Made by a program: the position numbers and the translations under genes. DNA of 64,000 bases from Spirosoma fluviale (GTDB lineage: Bacteria > Bacteroidota > Bacteroidia > Cytophagales > Spirosomataceae): positions 52,200-116,199 of the forward strand of contig CAMDJW010000008.1 of assembly GCA_945901025.1 (NCBI GenBank), written 5' to 3'. Under the pieces are notes generated by a model. That model saw nothing but the letters and a program-made list of their open reading frames with translations. It was not told the origin of the DNA and did no database searches. The stretch's first letter is position 1. Every line of letters begins with the position of its first letter. Of the stretch, positions 29,383 to 37,662 are shown one piece after another.

Positions 29383-32300
29383 ATGAAAACAATTTACACG
29401 GTACTCTTACTTAGTTTTGGTTTTAGCTTGTACGCGCAAAATAAGGGAATGAATTATCAAGCCGTTATTTTAGATCCAGATCCTATTGAAATCCCTGGAG
29501 CTAATCTGGGGGGCCAACCATTGGCTTCGAAAAAAATATGCATTAAGTTTAATTTTTCAAGTTCTAAGGGTGTATTAGAGTATTCTGAGAGTCAGCAAAC
29601 CGTTTCAGATGAGTTTGGATTAATCAATGTGGTCATCGGCAATGGGATGAACAAATCAATAATAAATTCAGCGGCTCTGACTTCATTTAGCCAATTAAAT
29701 TGGGATGAAAACCAAAAAACCTTGGCAGTGTACGTCAGTTTAGATGATTGTCTGACCTACAAATTAGTTGGTACCCAGCCTTTAACCTACGCTCCTTACG
29801 CACTTTATGCGGATGCCGTCGATTATAAAAATGTACGAGATTCTCCATCAAAAGTATCTTTTTTTATCAATGATTTAGGCTATTTGATTCCCAAAGATTT
29901 AGATAAAATAAAAAGTAATGTGGCTCAAAATGCCATGCAAATTGACCTAAATCAAAAGAAAATTGAAAGCAATGATGTGTTGACGAAGCAATCCTTTTCA
30001 GACTTGGGGAAAATTCTGGATGACCATGCAGGTAAAATGGGCGATATGGGTGGTTTGATTGATCAATGGGGTACTAAAATTGTTGATCAGGATATTCGAA
30101 TAGACCAGCAAAATAAAACAATTACTCAAAACCAATCAACCGTATTAACTCATTTAGGTGTAGTAAATGCGAAGATATCTGATATAAAATCTTCGATCGA
30201 TATATTAGATCAGCATTCAGAGAAATTATCGAGTAAATCAAATGAAATCGACTTAGGTGCTGCTAATCCCTCTAGTCAATTATATCCTACACAAAGGGCG
30301 ACAAAATCCTATGTGGATAATTCTATTTTGGCTGCTGTGGGAAGTGGCGTTCCTGATGCGACAACCTTGGCCGTTGGCAAATTACGTTTATCCGGGGACC
30401 TATCTGGAACGGCCTCAAATCCCACCGTGCCTGCTTTGCAGTTCAAAGAAGATTTGAGCAATAAGTCGGCTAATATTCAAGTGGATGCTGCATCTTATTC
30501 CAAATATCCTTCGGTAAAAGCAGTTAAAGATTATGTAGATCAAGCCACCTTAGGAATTGCTTTACAAGTAACTTTAGATGGGAAAGCTGATAAAAATTCT
30601 CCAACGTTTACCGGCGTACCGGTGATGCCCACGGGCACGATTGGAGTTACGCAAGGAGCGTCAGATAACTCGACGAAATTAGCCACCACAGCCTTTGTCC
30701 AATTAGCCACTACCGGGATTGCTTTGCAAGCCACTGTGGATGCAAAAGCCGATAAAAACTCTCCAACCTTTACGGGAATACCTGTGATGCCCACGGGCAC
30801 GATCGGAGTTACGCAAGGAGCATCAGATAACTCGACGAAATTAGCCACCACAGCCTTTGTCCAATTAGCAACTACCGGGATTGCTTTGCAAGCTAATGTG
30901 GATGCAAAAGCTGATAAAAATTCTCCCACGTTTACGGGAATACCGGTGATGCCGACAGGTACGATCGGAGTTACGCAGGCATCCACCGATAGTTCCACTA
31001 AATTGGCCACGACAGCTTTTATCAAACAAGCAGCAGCTGGGGTTTTCTCTCAAATCAATATTGACGCGAAAGCCGATAAAAATTCTCCAACCTTTACGGG
31101 AATACCGGTGATGCCTACAGGTACGATCGGAGTTACGCAGGCATCCACCGATAGTTCCACTAAATTGGCCACGACAGCTTTTATCAAACAAGCAGCGGCT
31201 GGGGTTTTCTCTCAAATCAATATTGACGCAAAAGCCGATAAAAACTCTCCCACGTTTACCGGTGTACCGGTGATGCCCACAGGTACAATCGGAGTTACGC
31301 AGGCATCTACCGATAGTACCACTAAAATGGCCACGACGGCCTTTGTGAAAAATATTACAGCTCAATTGAATGTTGAAGCTAAAGCGGATCGAATTTCGCC
31401 TGTATTTACTGGAACGCCAACGTTACCTAGTGGCACTATTGCGATTACCCAAAATCTGGGAAATAATTCAAATGCGATTGCAACGACAGCTTTCGTGATC
31501 GCCAATGCTAACTCAAGCGGTCATCAATCCATAACGGCTGGGTCTGAAATTTCAACGAGTTCCACTACCGATTTACCTGTCAACGGAATGACCATATCGG
31601 CTGTTGCTGGAAAATACATCGTTAGTTTTAACAGCCAATATTCCTTAGAAGCTGCCAATGTAACAGGGCAGGCATCGGTAGATTTAACAACAGCTTATAT
31701 TTATTTAATGACAAAGCCAGTTACAATTTTTGGTCATGGAGTTTTATATGGGGCTGCCGGTGGTGGAGAGGTGCTTGGGCCGGGCGTTTATTCGAATGCG
31801 GCAGCTGTCACAACAGCGGGTATTTTAACCTTGGATGGTGGAGGAAATCCAAATGCAGAATTCGTATTCAATTTTGGTGCGGCCTTTAGTACGGGTGCCA
31901 GTTTTGAAGTGATCTTAAGGAATGGAGCATCTGCTTGCAATGTTTATTGGGTGGTCGAAGGGGCCATCGCTTTGGGGGCTAATACCAGTATGAAAGGATT
32001 TTTAATAAGCAATAACGGGGCCATCGCATTAGGAAGTAATTCAACTGTTGACGGAAGTTTATTTAGTAAACTCGGTGCTATTGATATACTTAGTTCGACG
32101 ATAAGTCGTTCCGTGGGGTGTATCAATAACTTTGGGACCTTAAATAATTTTGCTATTTACTCAAAGGTGGGAGCCGTGTCAAATACAGGTAATTCCAAAA
32201 TTACCGGAAATATAGGTTATGATGGCTTGAGCGCCAGTCTGGTTACGGGATTTGGATCTGCCATCGTATATGGAGAAATTTTCACAGCTGGAATCAGCAG

Positions 32301-32511
32301 TGCGATTGCAAATTTTAGCCTCTACCAAAATGGTACTTTAATCCCCTTTTCAAGTCGGAAAAGAGTGAGTAAATATCCTTTAGGTGAAATAAATCTACAA
32401 GCCATCGCCACTGTGGGGGCAGGTGAAAATATAGATGTTCGTTGGAATGTAGACACAGGAATTATTAAGCTTCAAAATAGGGTATTCACAATTCTAAGTG
32501 TCAGGGACTAA
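29383..32511 (+). CDS. Large surface protein: tail-fibre-like repeats plus ice-binding (DUF3494) head
   Basis: 1042 residues from ATG 29383; the longest frame starts at a TTG inside the previous gene. Signal peptide 1-18 (ending YAQN). Domain order: (1) about 19-145, the Bacteroidota module GMNYQAV ... TYAPYALYADA; (2) about 150-310, a coiled-coil-like stalk; (3) 402-716, six repeats with the phage-tail-fibre pattern SPTFTG ... KLATTAFV; (4) about 720-760, jelly-roll-like strands (VNGMTISAVAGKYIVSFNSQ); (5) about 767-915, the DUF3494 solenoid (LTLDGGGNPNAEFVFNFG, GASACNVYWVVEGAIALG); (6) about 922-950, FAIYSKVGAVSNTGNSKITG, which normally begins DUF3494; (7) about 973-1042, closing jelly-roll strands. 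It is likely a trimeric surface fibre that binds ice or another repetitive ligand. Whether it binds ice cannot be told from sequence. Confidence 0.85.
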   Translation: MKTIYTVLLLSFGFSLYAQNKGMNYQAVILDPDPIEIPGANLGGQPLASKKICIKFNFSSSKGVLEYSESQQTVSDEFGLINVVIGNGMNKSIINSAALTSFSQLNWDENQKTLAVYVSLDDCLTYKLVGTQPLTYAPYALYADAVDYKNVRDSPSKVSFFINDLGYLIPKDLDKIKSNVAQNAMQIDLNQKKIESNDVLTKQSFSDLGKILDDHAGKMGDMGGLIDQWGTKIVDQDIRIDQQNKTITQNQSTVLTHLGVVNAKISDIKSSIDILDQHSEKLSSKSNEIDLGAANPSSQLYPTQRATKSYVDNSILAAVGSGVPDATTLAVGKLRLSGDLSGTASNPTVPALQFKEDLSNKSANIQVDAASYSKYPSVKAVKDYVDQATLGIALQVTLDGKADKNSPTFTGVPVMPTGTIGVTQGASDNSTKLATTAFVQLATTGIALQATVDAKADKNSPTFTGIPVMPTGTIGVTQGASDNSTKLATTAFVQLATTGIALQANVDAKADKNSPTFTGIPVMPTGTIGVTQASTDSSTKLATTAFIKQAAAGVFSQINIDAKADKNSPTFTGIPVMPTGTIGVTQASTDSSTKLATTAFIKQAAAGVFSQINIDAKADKNSPTFTGVPVMPTGTIGVTQASTDSTTKMATTAFVKNITAQLNVEAKADRISPVFTGTPTLPSGTIAITQNLGNNSNAIATTAFVIANANSSGHQSITAGSEISTSSTTDLPVNGMTISAVAGKYIVSFNSQYSLEAANVTGQASVDLTTAYIYLMTKPVTIFGHGVLYGAAGGGEVLGPGVYSNAAAVTTAGILTLDGGGNPNAEFVFNFGAAFSTGASFEVILRNGASACNVYWVVEGAIALGANTSMKGFLISNNGAIALGSNSTVDGSLFSKLGAIDILSSTISRSVGCINNFGTLNNFAIYSKVGAVSNTGNSKITGNIGYDGLSASLVTGFGSAIVYGEIFTAGISSAIANFSLYQNGTLIPFSSRKRVSKYPLGEINLQAIATVGAGENIDVRWNVDTGIIKLQNRVFTILSVRD
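30586..31533 (+). repeat. Six in-frame tandem repeats, 162-bp period
   Basis: Units begin at 30586, 30748, 30910, 31072, 31234 and 31384. The first four spacings are exactly 162 bp (54 residues) and the fifth is 150 bp. Units 3 and 4 are almost identical at DNA level, as are units 1 and 2, whereas unit 6 is diverged. Each encodes ADKNSPTFTG, then PVMPTGTIGVTQ, then KLATTAF. This is protein-coding repetition, not CRISPR or satellite DNA. Confidence 0.95.
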
Positions 32512-32596
32512 TAATTTAGGTGTTTTTTTGAGAGACTTGACTATATAATTTTAATTAGAAAATAGAATCATGTTAAAATGAAAAAGATTTTTTAAG

Positions 32597-32884
32597 ATGA
32601 AAGCACTTAGAATAAGAATTCCTGATGCGAATCCAAGTAAAAATGTTTTTCGGTTTATTCTTCTTTACAAATGCGCAGAAATTGAATTGAATTATCAAGC
32701 ATCGGACCAATTGGCAATTGTCCAATTACTTACCACAGTTGGGGAGACCTGTACATTAACTAGGTATATGCCTTTGTATGAATTTGAATCGTTCCAATCT
32801 CGATACTTGAAATTCATAAATTCAGATGAATTGTTTTTTAATTTAAGTGATTTTAATTTGAGCACAGACCTGACGTTCATTTAG
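32597..32884 (+). CDS. Small protein of unknown function
   Basis: A 95-residue frame starting MKALRIRIPDANPSKNVFRF, with no signal peptide, a mixed alpha/beta composition and no motif I recognise. It begins 85 bp after the adhesin gene, in the same direction, without an obvious terminator between them, so it may be transcribed with it. Amino-acid composition is protein-like (no long low-complexity runs), but the case for coding rests only on an intact frame and reasonable start. Confidence 0.5.
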   Translation: MKALRIRIPDANPSKNVFRFILLYKCAEIELNYQASDQLAIVQLLTTVGETCTLTRYMPLYEFESFQSRYLKFINSDELFFNLSDFNLSTDLTFI

Positions 32885-33262
32885 ATAAAGTTTGATTCAT
32901 ATTTTCCTTTTTCATTCTAGTACTTAACCGCCGATGCAGAGTTAAATTGATATCCTGTCCTATTGCTTAATTTCCTTGCTAAATTGATTCGATAGACATA
33001 AATCCTTTAGCTCATAGAATGGGACTACTAACCTAGCTTGTCAAATTATTAGACTTTTCATTTAGAAGCATTGCGTGTTCTGAGTATGTGCGAGATTTCT
33101 TCTTTTTCTGTGTGATTTTTCGGTATTTTTATTTTCTCATGGTTCAATCTTCTTTGTTCTACAGACAACTGACTTTCAGTTGTTCAATCGGCAAAAAAAT
33201 GAATATATTTCAATTTGTCGAGGAACTCAGATTTGTATAAATTAGCGTATTCAATATTTGTG
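32885..33262. other. Intergenic region
   Basis: 378 bp without a supported gene. A short hairpin (ACAACTGA at 33165-33172 with TCAGTTGT at 33176-33183) lacks a T-tract and is not a clear terminator. No other structure seen. Confidence 0.5.
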
Positions 33263-33469
33263 ATGAAAAAAAATACTAAATTAAGATGGTTACTTCAATC
33301 GGCGGGTGGCTTGATTTTAACGGGTGCCGGCCTATCTTTAGCGATTGATGCAGGTATTACCAAAATGCAAGGAGGGGAATGGTTTTGGTATGGAACGGGA
33401 GCTCTCGTCGTATTCCAAGCAGGCCTTTGTTGTGTGATCGACTCCGTTCGCTATAAAAATTTGAAATAG
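33263..33469 (+). CDS. Small two-helix membrane protein
   Basis: 68 residues from ATG 33263; the longer frame begins at TTG 33215 and would add 16 residues without a hydrophobic signal. Two transmembrane helices are evident: LLQSAGGLILTGAGLSLAI and WFWYGTGALVVFQAGLCCVI, joined by a short loop (DAGITKMQGGE). Similar short proteins occur in many Bacteroidota without assigned function. It is 68 bp upstream of the ceramidase-like gene and may be co-transcribed. Confidence 0.7.
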   Translation: MKKNTKLRWLLQSAGGLILTGAGLSLAIDAGITKMQGGEWFWYGTGALVVFQAGLCCVIDSVRYKNLK

Positions 33470-33537
33470 ACATTTTACTTATCAAATTGTATTAATTTAG
33501 GTCAGGAGTCTACCCAGCCATCAGTTCAAATTTTCGT

Positions 33538-34944
33538 ATGAAAAAAAATAGAAAGATCACGCTTGTTTTTACAAGTATATTAGGTAGCATCATAGTTATG
33601 CTATTTTTTTTAATTTCTTGTCGCGTTGATCATACTCCCTATTTTCAAAGCAGTTATTACCAAAAGACTAAAACTCGTTTAGATAGTCTTCAGAAAAATC
33701 GTGTTGTTTTTGACGATTTCGTTGAAGCGGGATTTTCTAAAGTCAGCATTACGCCTAGCGTAGGTAATGCTAAGGATAGCATCGAGTTGAGTCAATTTAA
33801 AGAGGCACCCTTGGCGGGTTTTGGAGCGCGAAAGGGTAAAAGTGCGACTGGCACTCATGATAGTATTTTCGTAAAAGCGGCCGCTATCCAAGTGGGTAAG
33901 CAATTAGTGGTGATCGTAGGAGCTGATATTTTAATCATGCCACCTAATATAATTGATGAAGTCACATTATTACTTGCAAAAAAAGGCATTCAGCGTAACC
34001 AAGTTTTTTATTCTGCTTCACATACGCATTCAAGTATTGGGGCTTGGGGCCCAGGATTCATTGGCGAACAATTTGCGGGCCATGCAAATCCACACATCAA
34101 TCAATGGCTTGTGCAGCAAATAGCTCAGGCCGTTACGCTTGCGATCTCCGATCTTAAGCCCGCTCGGATTGGGAATGGATATTTTAATGCGGCTCCTTAT
34201 ACGCGTAATAGACTTGTCGGTGACTTAGGCACTAAGAATAATGATTTCAATTTCATTTCCATTCAGCAAAAAGCTGGTCGGAAGGCTGTAATTGGGTCTT
34301 TTGGAGCACATGCGACCACCATTGGCGCCGACAATATGCAATTTAGTGCCGATTATCCTGGCTATTGGCAACGAAAAATGGAAAATGGCTCCGTTGACCT
34401 CGCTATTTTCTGTGGAGGCTCTGTTGGCAGCCAAAGTCCCTCTGGAGAAGGCAAAGGCTTTGATAAACCTAAAAAAATTGGGGAATCGTTGGCCGATAGC
34501 CTTGAGATTCATTTAGCTAGGGTTGAGATGAAGGATAAAATTGATTTGTCTACGATGAGTTTAAAAATGGACTTGCCTGATTATAACATTCGATTAACTA
34601 CCAACGTGCATTTCTCCACTTGGCTTAGTAAAAAACTTATGCCTTTGCCAGAAAACGTGTATTTGCAAGTTATTAAAATTGGAAATCTAATTTGGCTGAC
34701 TACGCCTTGCGATTTCAGTGGGGAGTTTGCGCGCCAACTAATAGACGCGTTGGCGACAAAAGGGTTTAATGCGAATGTGACTAGTTTTAACGGAAGTTAT
34801 GTGGGCTATATTATTCCAGGAAAATATTATTACTTGGATTCCTATGAACCTAAAACCATGGGGTGGTTTGGGCCTAACATGGGGGAATATACCTTTGAGT
34901 TAATGAGGCATTTGTCGGAAATAATGACGCAGCCTGTTCAGTAA
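33538..34944 (+). CDS. Neutral/alkaline ceramidase-like hydrolase, lipoprotein
   Basis: A 468-residue protein; hydrophobic N-terminus and lipobox FFLISC with Cys28. The ceramidase N-terminal domain is recognisable from AGFSKVSITPSVG at 64-76, PLAGFGAR at 91-98 (equivalent to the family's pGYg), the zinc-binding SHTHSS at 161-166, and GSFGAHATTIGADN, which supplies another conserved His. The segment FCGGSVGSQSPSG takes the place of the family's nucleophile loop. The C-terminal immunoglobulin-like domain of full ceramidases (600-700 residues) is missing, as in many environmental bacterial members. The likely reaction is amide hydrolysis of a sphingolipid or related lipid, but the actual substrate may differ. 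Confidence 0.82.
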   Translation: MKKNRKITLVFTSILGSIIVMLFFLISCRVDHTPYFQSSYYQKTKTRLDSLQKNRVVFDDFVEAGFSKVSITPSVGNAKDSIELSQFKEAPLAGFGARKGKSATGTHDSIFVKAAAIQVGKQLVVIVGADILIMPPNIIDEVTLLLAKKGIQRNQVFYSASHTHSSIGAWGPGFIGEQFAGHANPHINQWLVQQIAQAVTLAISDLKPARIGNGYFNAAPYTRNRLVGDLGTKNNDFNFISIQQKAGRKAVIGSFGAHATTIGADNMQFSADYPGYWQRKMENGSVDLAIFCGGSVGSQSPSGEGKGFDKPKKIGESLADSLEIHLARVEMKDKIDLSTMSLKMDLPDYNIRLTTNVHFSTWLSKKLMPLPENVYLQVIKIGNLIWLTTPCDFSGEFARQLIDALATKGFNANVTSFNGSYVGYIIPGKYYYLDSYEPKTMGWFGPNMGEYTFELMRHLSEIMTQPVQ

Positions 34945-34968
34945 ATAGGGGCGGATTGTAATTCTCAA

Positions 34969-35256
34969 TTAATCATTAAAGTTTTTTTGTTGAATCCCCT
35001 GGTCAAAAACTTCTTGGTACTCTAAGACATCTTGTTTGTTATACCTGACCCAAGGTCCATGTTTCTGCCCCCCTTTAAAATTGCCAACTTGCCAAAGTTG
35101 TCCGGTTTCACGGTAAAATATCCATTCTCCTTCCATCAATTCATGAACGGATTTTCCTTTAGCTTTTACTTTTCCATTCTTGAAATAGTAGGTTAATTGG
35201 TCTCCCGATTGCTCATATGTTTTTTGGCCGTTAGAATAGGTTTTATTTTTCATCAT
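34969..35256 (-). CDS. MORN-repeat protein (YwqK-like)
   Basis: A 95-residue soluble protein made almost wholly of MORN-like strands: YYFKNGKVKAKGKS, EGEWIFYRETGQLWQVGNFKGG and KHGPWVRYNKQDVLEYQEVFDQG, about three repeats of the form G-x-W-x-x-Y-x-x-G. Such proteins are annotated as MORN or YwqK-family; YwqK is an antitoxin in Bacillus, but no partner toxin is nearby here, so that role should not be assumed. Two start ATGs are adjacent (35256 and 35253). Convergent with the ceramidase-like gene (24-bp gap). Confidence 0.75.
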   Translation of the reverse strand: MMKNKTYSNGQKTYEQSGDQLTYYFKNGKVKAKGKSVHELMEGEWIFYRETGQLWQVGNFKGGQKHGPWVRYNKQDVLEYQEVFDQGIQQKNFND

Positions 35257-35410
35257 CGTGCAGTTTCAATGGACTTGTTGCCATGCCAATGTTCTCAGAT
35301 ATAGTCATTGATGTGGAGTCAAGTAACACAGATAGATTCATGTTGGCTGATCAATCAAGTGAAATTCGCGAGACTATTTGAATCAAATGGATTCTGCTAA
35401 ATAAAAATTA

Positions 35411-35449
35411 AGAACGTTTAGACAGTTCGATAATTTGTCTAAACGTTCT
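35411..35449 (-). terminator. Strong hairpin terminator of the Gfo/Idh gene
   Basis: A perfect 14-bp inverted repeat (35411-35424 with 35436-35449, 11-nt loop), followed on the minus strand by TTAATTTTTATTT. It starts 12 bp beyond the stop at 35462. Confidence 0.88.
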
Positions 35450-35461
35450 CAATATAATTTT

Positions 35462-36808
35462 TTACAATTTAGGTTCCCAACCTTTCTCATATTCACGTCC
35501 CCAAAGCTTCATTCCATCCTTGTCCAAAATATGGCCATTGGCCGTGTCTATTTTGAATGACTTATTTATGCGGTAGGAAATATTAGCATAATGGCACATC
35601 ATTTGGCTGATCGCACCTTCTTCGATAGGCGAGTTTAATTTGGTTTCTTTTCCACGAATCACGTTGAAGAAGTTTGCTACGTGTGTATCCGTCATGTCGC
35701 CACCTCCGCCTAATGTATTTCCTGCCTCAGAACCTGATGATTTGCTATCCTTGATTTTCTTTCCCGCACGGTCGAAAAGCGTGTAACCTTCTCGGTTGAC
35801 AAATACACTTCCCTCACTTCCGAAAATAATCGTTCCACGATCGCTTCCGTAAGTTTTATATCCGGAACGACTCTTTCCATCCCATTGGATAACTTTATTT
35901 TCAGGGAATTGGAAAGTGGCATCCATGGTGTCGTACATGACCCAACCGTCATTTTTGAAATGTCTTTTGGCTGCTTCTACATACACGTGTTCTGGATATT
36001 TTACTTGGAGAGCCCAGCGTGCAACGTCTAATTCATGGGTTGCATTGTTACCCGTTTCACCGGTTCCCCAGTGCCAACCATACCAGTGCCAGTTATAATC
36101 CCAGGTGTCGGCGGTGTATTCTTGGTGTGGTGCAGGACCCTGCCATAGATTCCAATCTAATCCTTCTGGGATAGGAGCCTTTTTTTCGATGGGCACAGCG
36201 CCTCTCTCGTTGGAATAAAAGGCTACTGCCTTATAAACATCGCCGATCACCCCTTTGTGAATTTCAGAAATGATGTCTTGGGATTCTTTGGCGGAACGCT
36301 GTTGGTTACCCATTTGCACCACTTTGCCATATTTTTTTTGGAAGGCAACTAATAATTCGCCTTCGCGTGGATTTTGACTACATGGTTTTTCAATGTACAC
36401 GTGTTTGCCTGCTTGCATCGCCATCCAAGTACCTGGCGCGTGCCAATGGTCCGGAGTTGCGTTAAAGATCGCATCTACGGTTTTATCATTCCAAACATCG
36501 TGAATATCATTGACCAATTTCGCATTTCCTGTTACTTTTCCTTGCAAATCGCGACCTACTTTTTCGCGTTGCTTTTTCATTACATCGCAGATATAGGCTA
36601 CGTCTACATTGTTATTTTTGTCTTTTAGTGCAGCATAATAAGCACTCACTCGGCGGCCACATCCCATCAATGCGACGTTTAGACGGTCGTTTGCTCCGAT
36701 GATGCGAGCATAGCTCTTGGCACTAAAAGCGGAATTAATATTTCCTAGGCTGATTCCTGCAGCACCTAAGGCTACTTGTTGAATGAATTTTCTACGATTG
36801 TTACGCAT
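35462..36808 (-). CDS. Gfo/Idh/MocA-family oxidoreductase, Tat-exported
   Basis: A 448-residue protein. The N-terminus MRNNRRKFIQQVALGAAGIS is a Tat signal (RRKF), so it is probably exported folded with its cofactor. The Rossmann motif VALMGCGRR at 45-53 and the EKP signature at 140-142 (HVYIEKPCSQ) are intact; GETGNNATHELDVARWAL contains the conserved catalytic-region His and Asp. Exported members of the family include NAD-dependent glycosidases of the GH109 type and dehydrogenases of unknown substrate, common in Bacteroidota. It stands alone: a strong terminator follows, and 291 bp separate it from the divergent DinB-like gene. Confidence 0.88.
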   Translation of the reverse strand: MRNNRRKFIQQVALGAAGISLGNINSAFSAKSYARIIGANDRLNVALMGCGRRVSAYYAALKDKNNNVDVAYICDVMKKQREKVGRDLQGKVTGNAKLVNDIHDVWNDKTVDAIFNATPDHWHAPGTWMAMQAGKHVYIEKPCSQNPREGELLVAFQKKYGKVVQMGNQQRSAKESQDIISEIHKGVIGDVYKAVAFYSNERGAVPIEKKAPIPEGLDWNLWQGPAPHQEYTADTWDYNWHWYGWHWGTGETGNNATHELDVARWALQVKYPEHVYVEAAKRHFKNDGWVMYDTMDATFQFPENKVIQWDGKSRSGYKTYGSDRGTIIFGSEGSVFVNREGYTLFDRAGKKIKDSKSSGSEAGNTLGGGGDMTDTHVANFFNVIRGKETKLNSPIEEGAISQMMCHYANISYRINKSFKIDTANGHILDKDGMKLWGREYEKGWEPKL

Positions 36809-37099
36809 ATATTGATTTTAATAGGTTGTATAATCAAATTATTTGCCTCTTTATTTTGAGCTAATTAATTTTTTTAAAAGATAAAAATAAGAAAAATTTT
36901 GAAAAGTATGGTTTTGTTTATGTGATTTAATTGGCCTTTTTATGCGGTATGGCGCAAGAATTTATATGATTTTTTTCATCTTTTAGCATGAATGAAATAG
37001 TCATTATGAAGCATTTTAACCATTACAAATTTCTTTTCAAAAATTAAATGATAAATTTATTTGTATCAAAAAGATATGTATATTTAGAAAAAAACTCTT

Positions 37100-37588
37100 A
37101 TGATCAATATAAATTTTAACATTTTCAGCATCAACAGTAGTCTCTTTTTGAATTGCCTTGAAGGCGTAACGGAAGAGCAGGCGACTCAACACTTATCGCC
37201 CAATACGAATAGCCTCAAGTGGTTAGCAGCCCATGTCACTTGGGCCAGGTATCAAATTTCTGCATTAATGGGTAATCCCCCTGCTAATAATCCATTTGAT
37301 GGGTTGTTTGAAAATTTTAGACCTTATGAGGAATCAGATGATTTAAAGTCATTGGTAGAAATAAAGCAAGAATGGGATAAGGCCACAAGCTTGTTGGCCA
37401 CTAGTTTTTCAACCATTAATTCTGATTTCTGGGAAATGGATTCGGTCATCTCATTCCCACTTCAACAAGATAAATCGAATGCTAGTTTAATGGCCATTTT
37501 AGTTCAACATGAATGCTTGCATATTGGTCAAATGGCTACTTTGAAAAAGTATACGACAGGTATTCCAATGAAATTAACAAAGCCCTAG
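37100..37588 (+). CDS. DinB-fold protein
   Basis: A 162-residue four-helix-bundle protein of the DinB/YfiT superfamily. The metal-binding pattern is present: His45 in WLAAHVTWAR and His137/His141 in VQHECLHIGQM. Superfamily members are thiol (bacillithiol, mycothiol or glutathione) S-transferases or metal-dependent hydrolases. It is cytoplasmic. Another member of the superfamily, only distantly similar, occurs at 46986. A gap of 74 bp separates it from the phosphatase gene, with its own promoter likely. The exact reaction is unknown. Confidence 0.8.
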   Translation: MININFNIFSINSSLFLNCLEGVTEEQATQHLSPNTNSLKWLAAHVTWARYQISALMGNPPANNPFDGLFENFRPYEESDDLKSLVEIKQEWDKATSLLATSFSTINSDFWEMDSVISFPLQQDKSNASLMAILVQHECLHIGQMATLKKYTTGIPMKLTKP

Positions 37589-37662
37589 GCATTGCCTGAA
37601 TCTTGTTTGAATGTTTGAAAAAAACGTATACTTTAGCATTCATAAGCAAAATAAATAATCAC

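Noticed and set aside
30540..31365. Two long antisense reading frames (minus strand) opposite the adhesin repeats
   Set aside because: They arise from the 162-bp repeats: a repeat length divisible by three keeps all frames open together. Their translation is low-complexity and repeats in step with the sense gene.
30586..31533. Regularly spaced repeats as a CRISPR array
   Set aside because: The repeated unit is 162 bp, nearly all of it conserved, in frame within a protein, and without unique spacers.
34969..35256. Calling the MORN protein the antitoxin of a toxin-antitoxin pair
   Set aside because: The name YwqK antitoxin is a family label; there is no toxin-like neighbour, and MORN repeats occur in many other contexts.
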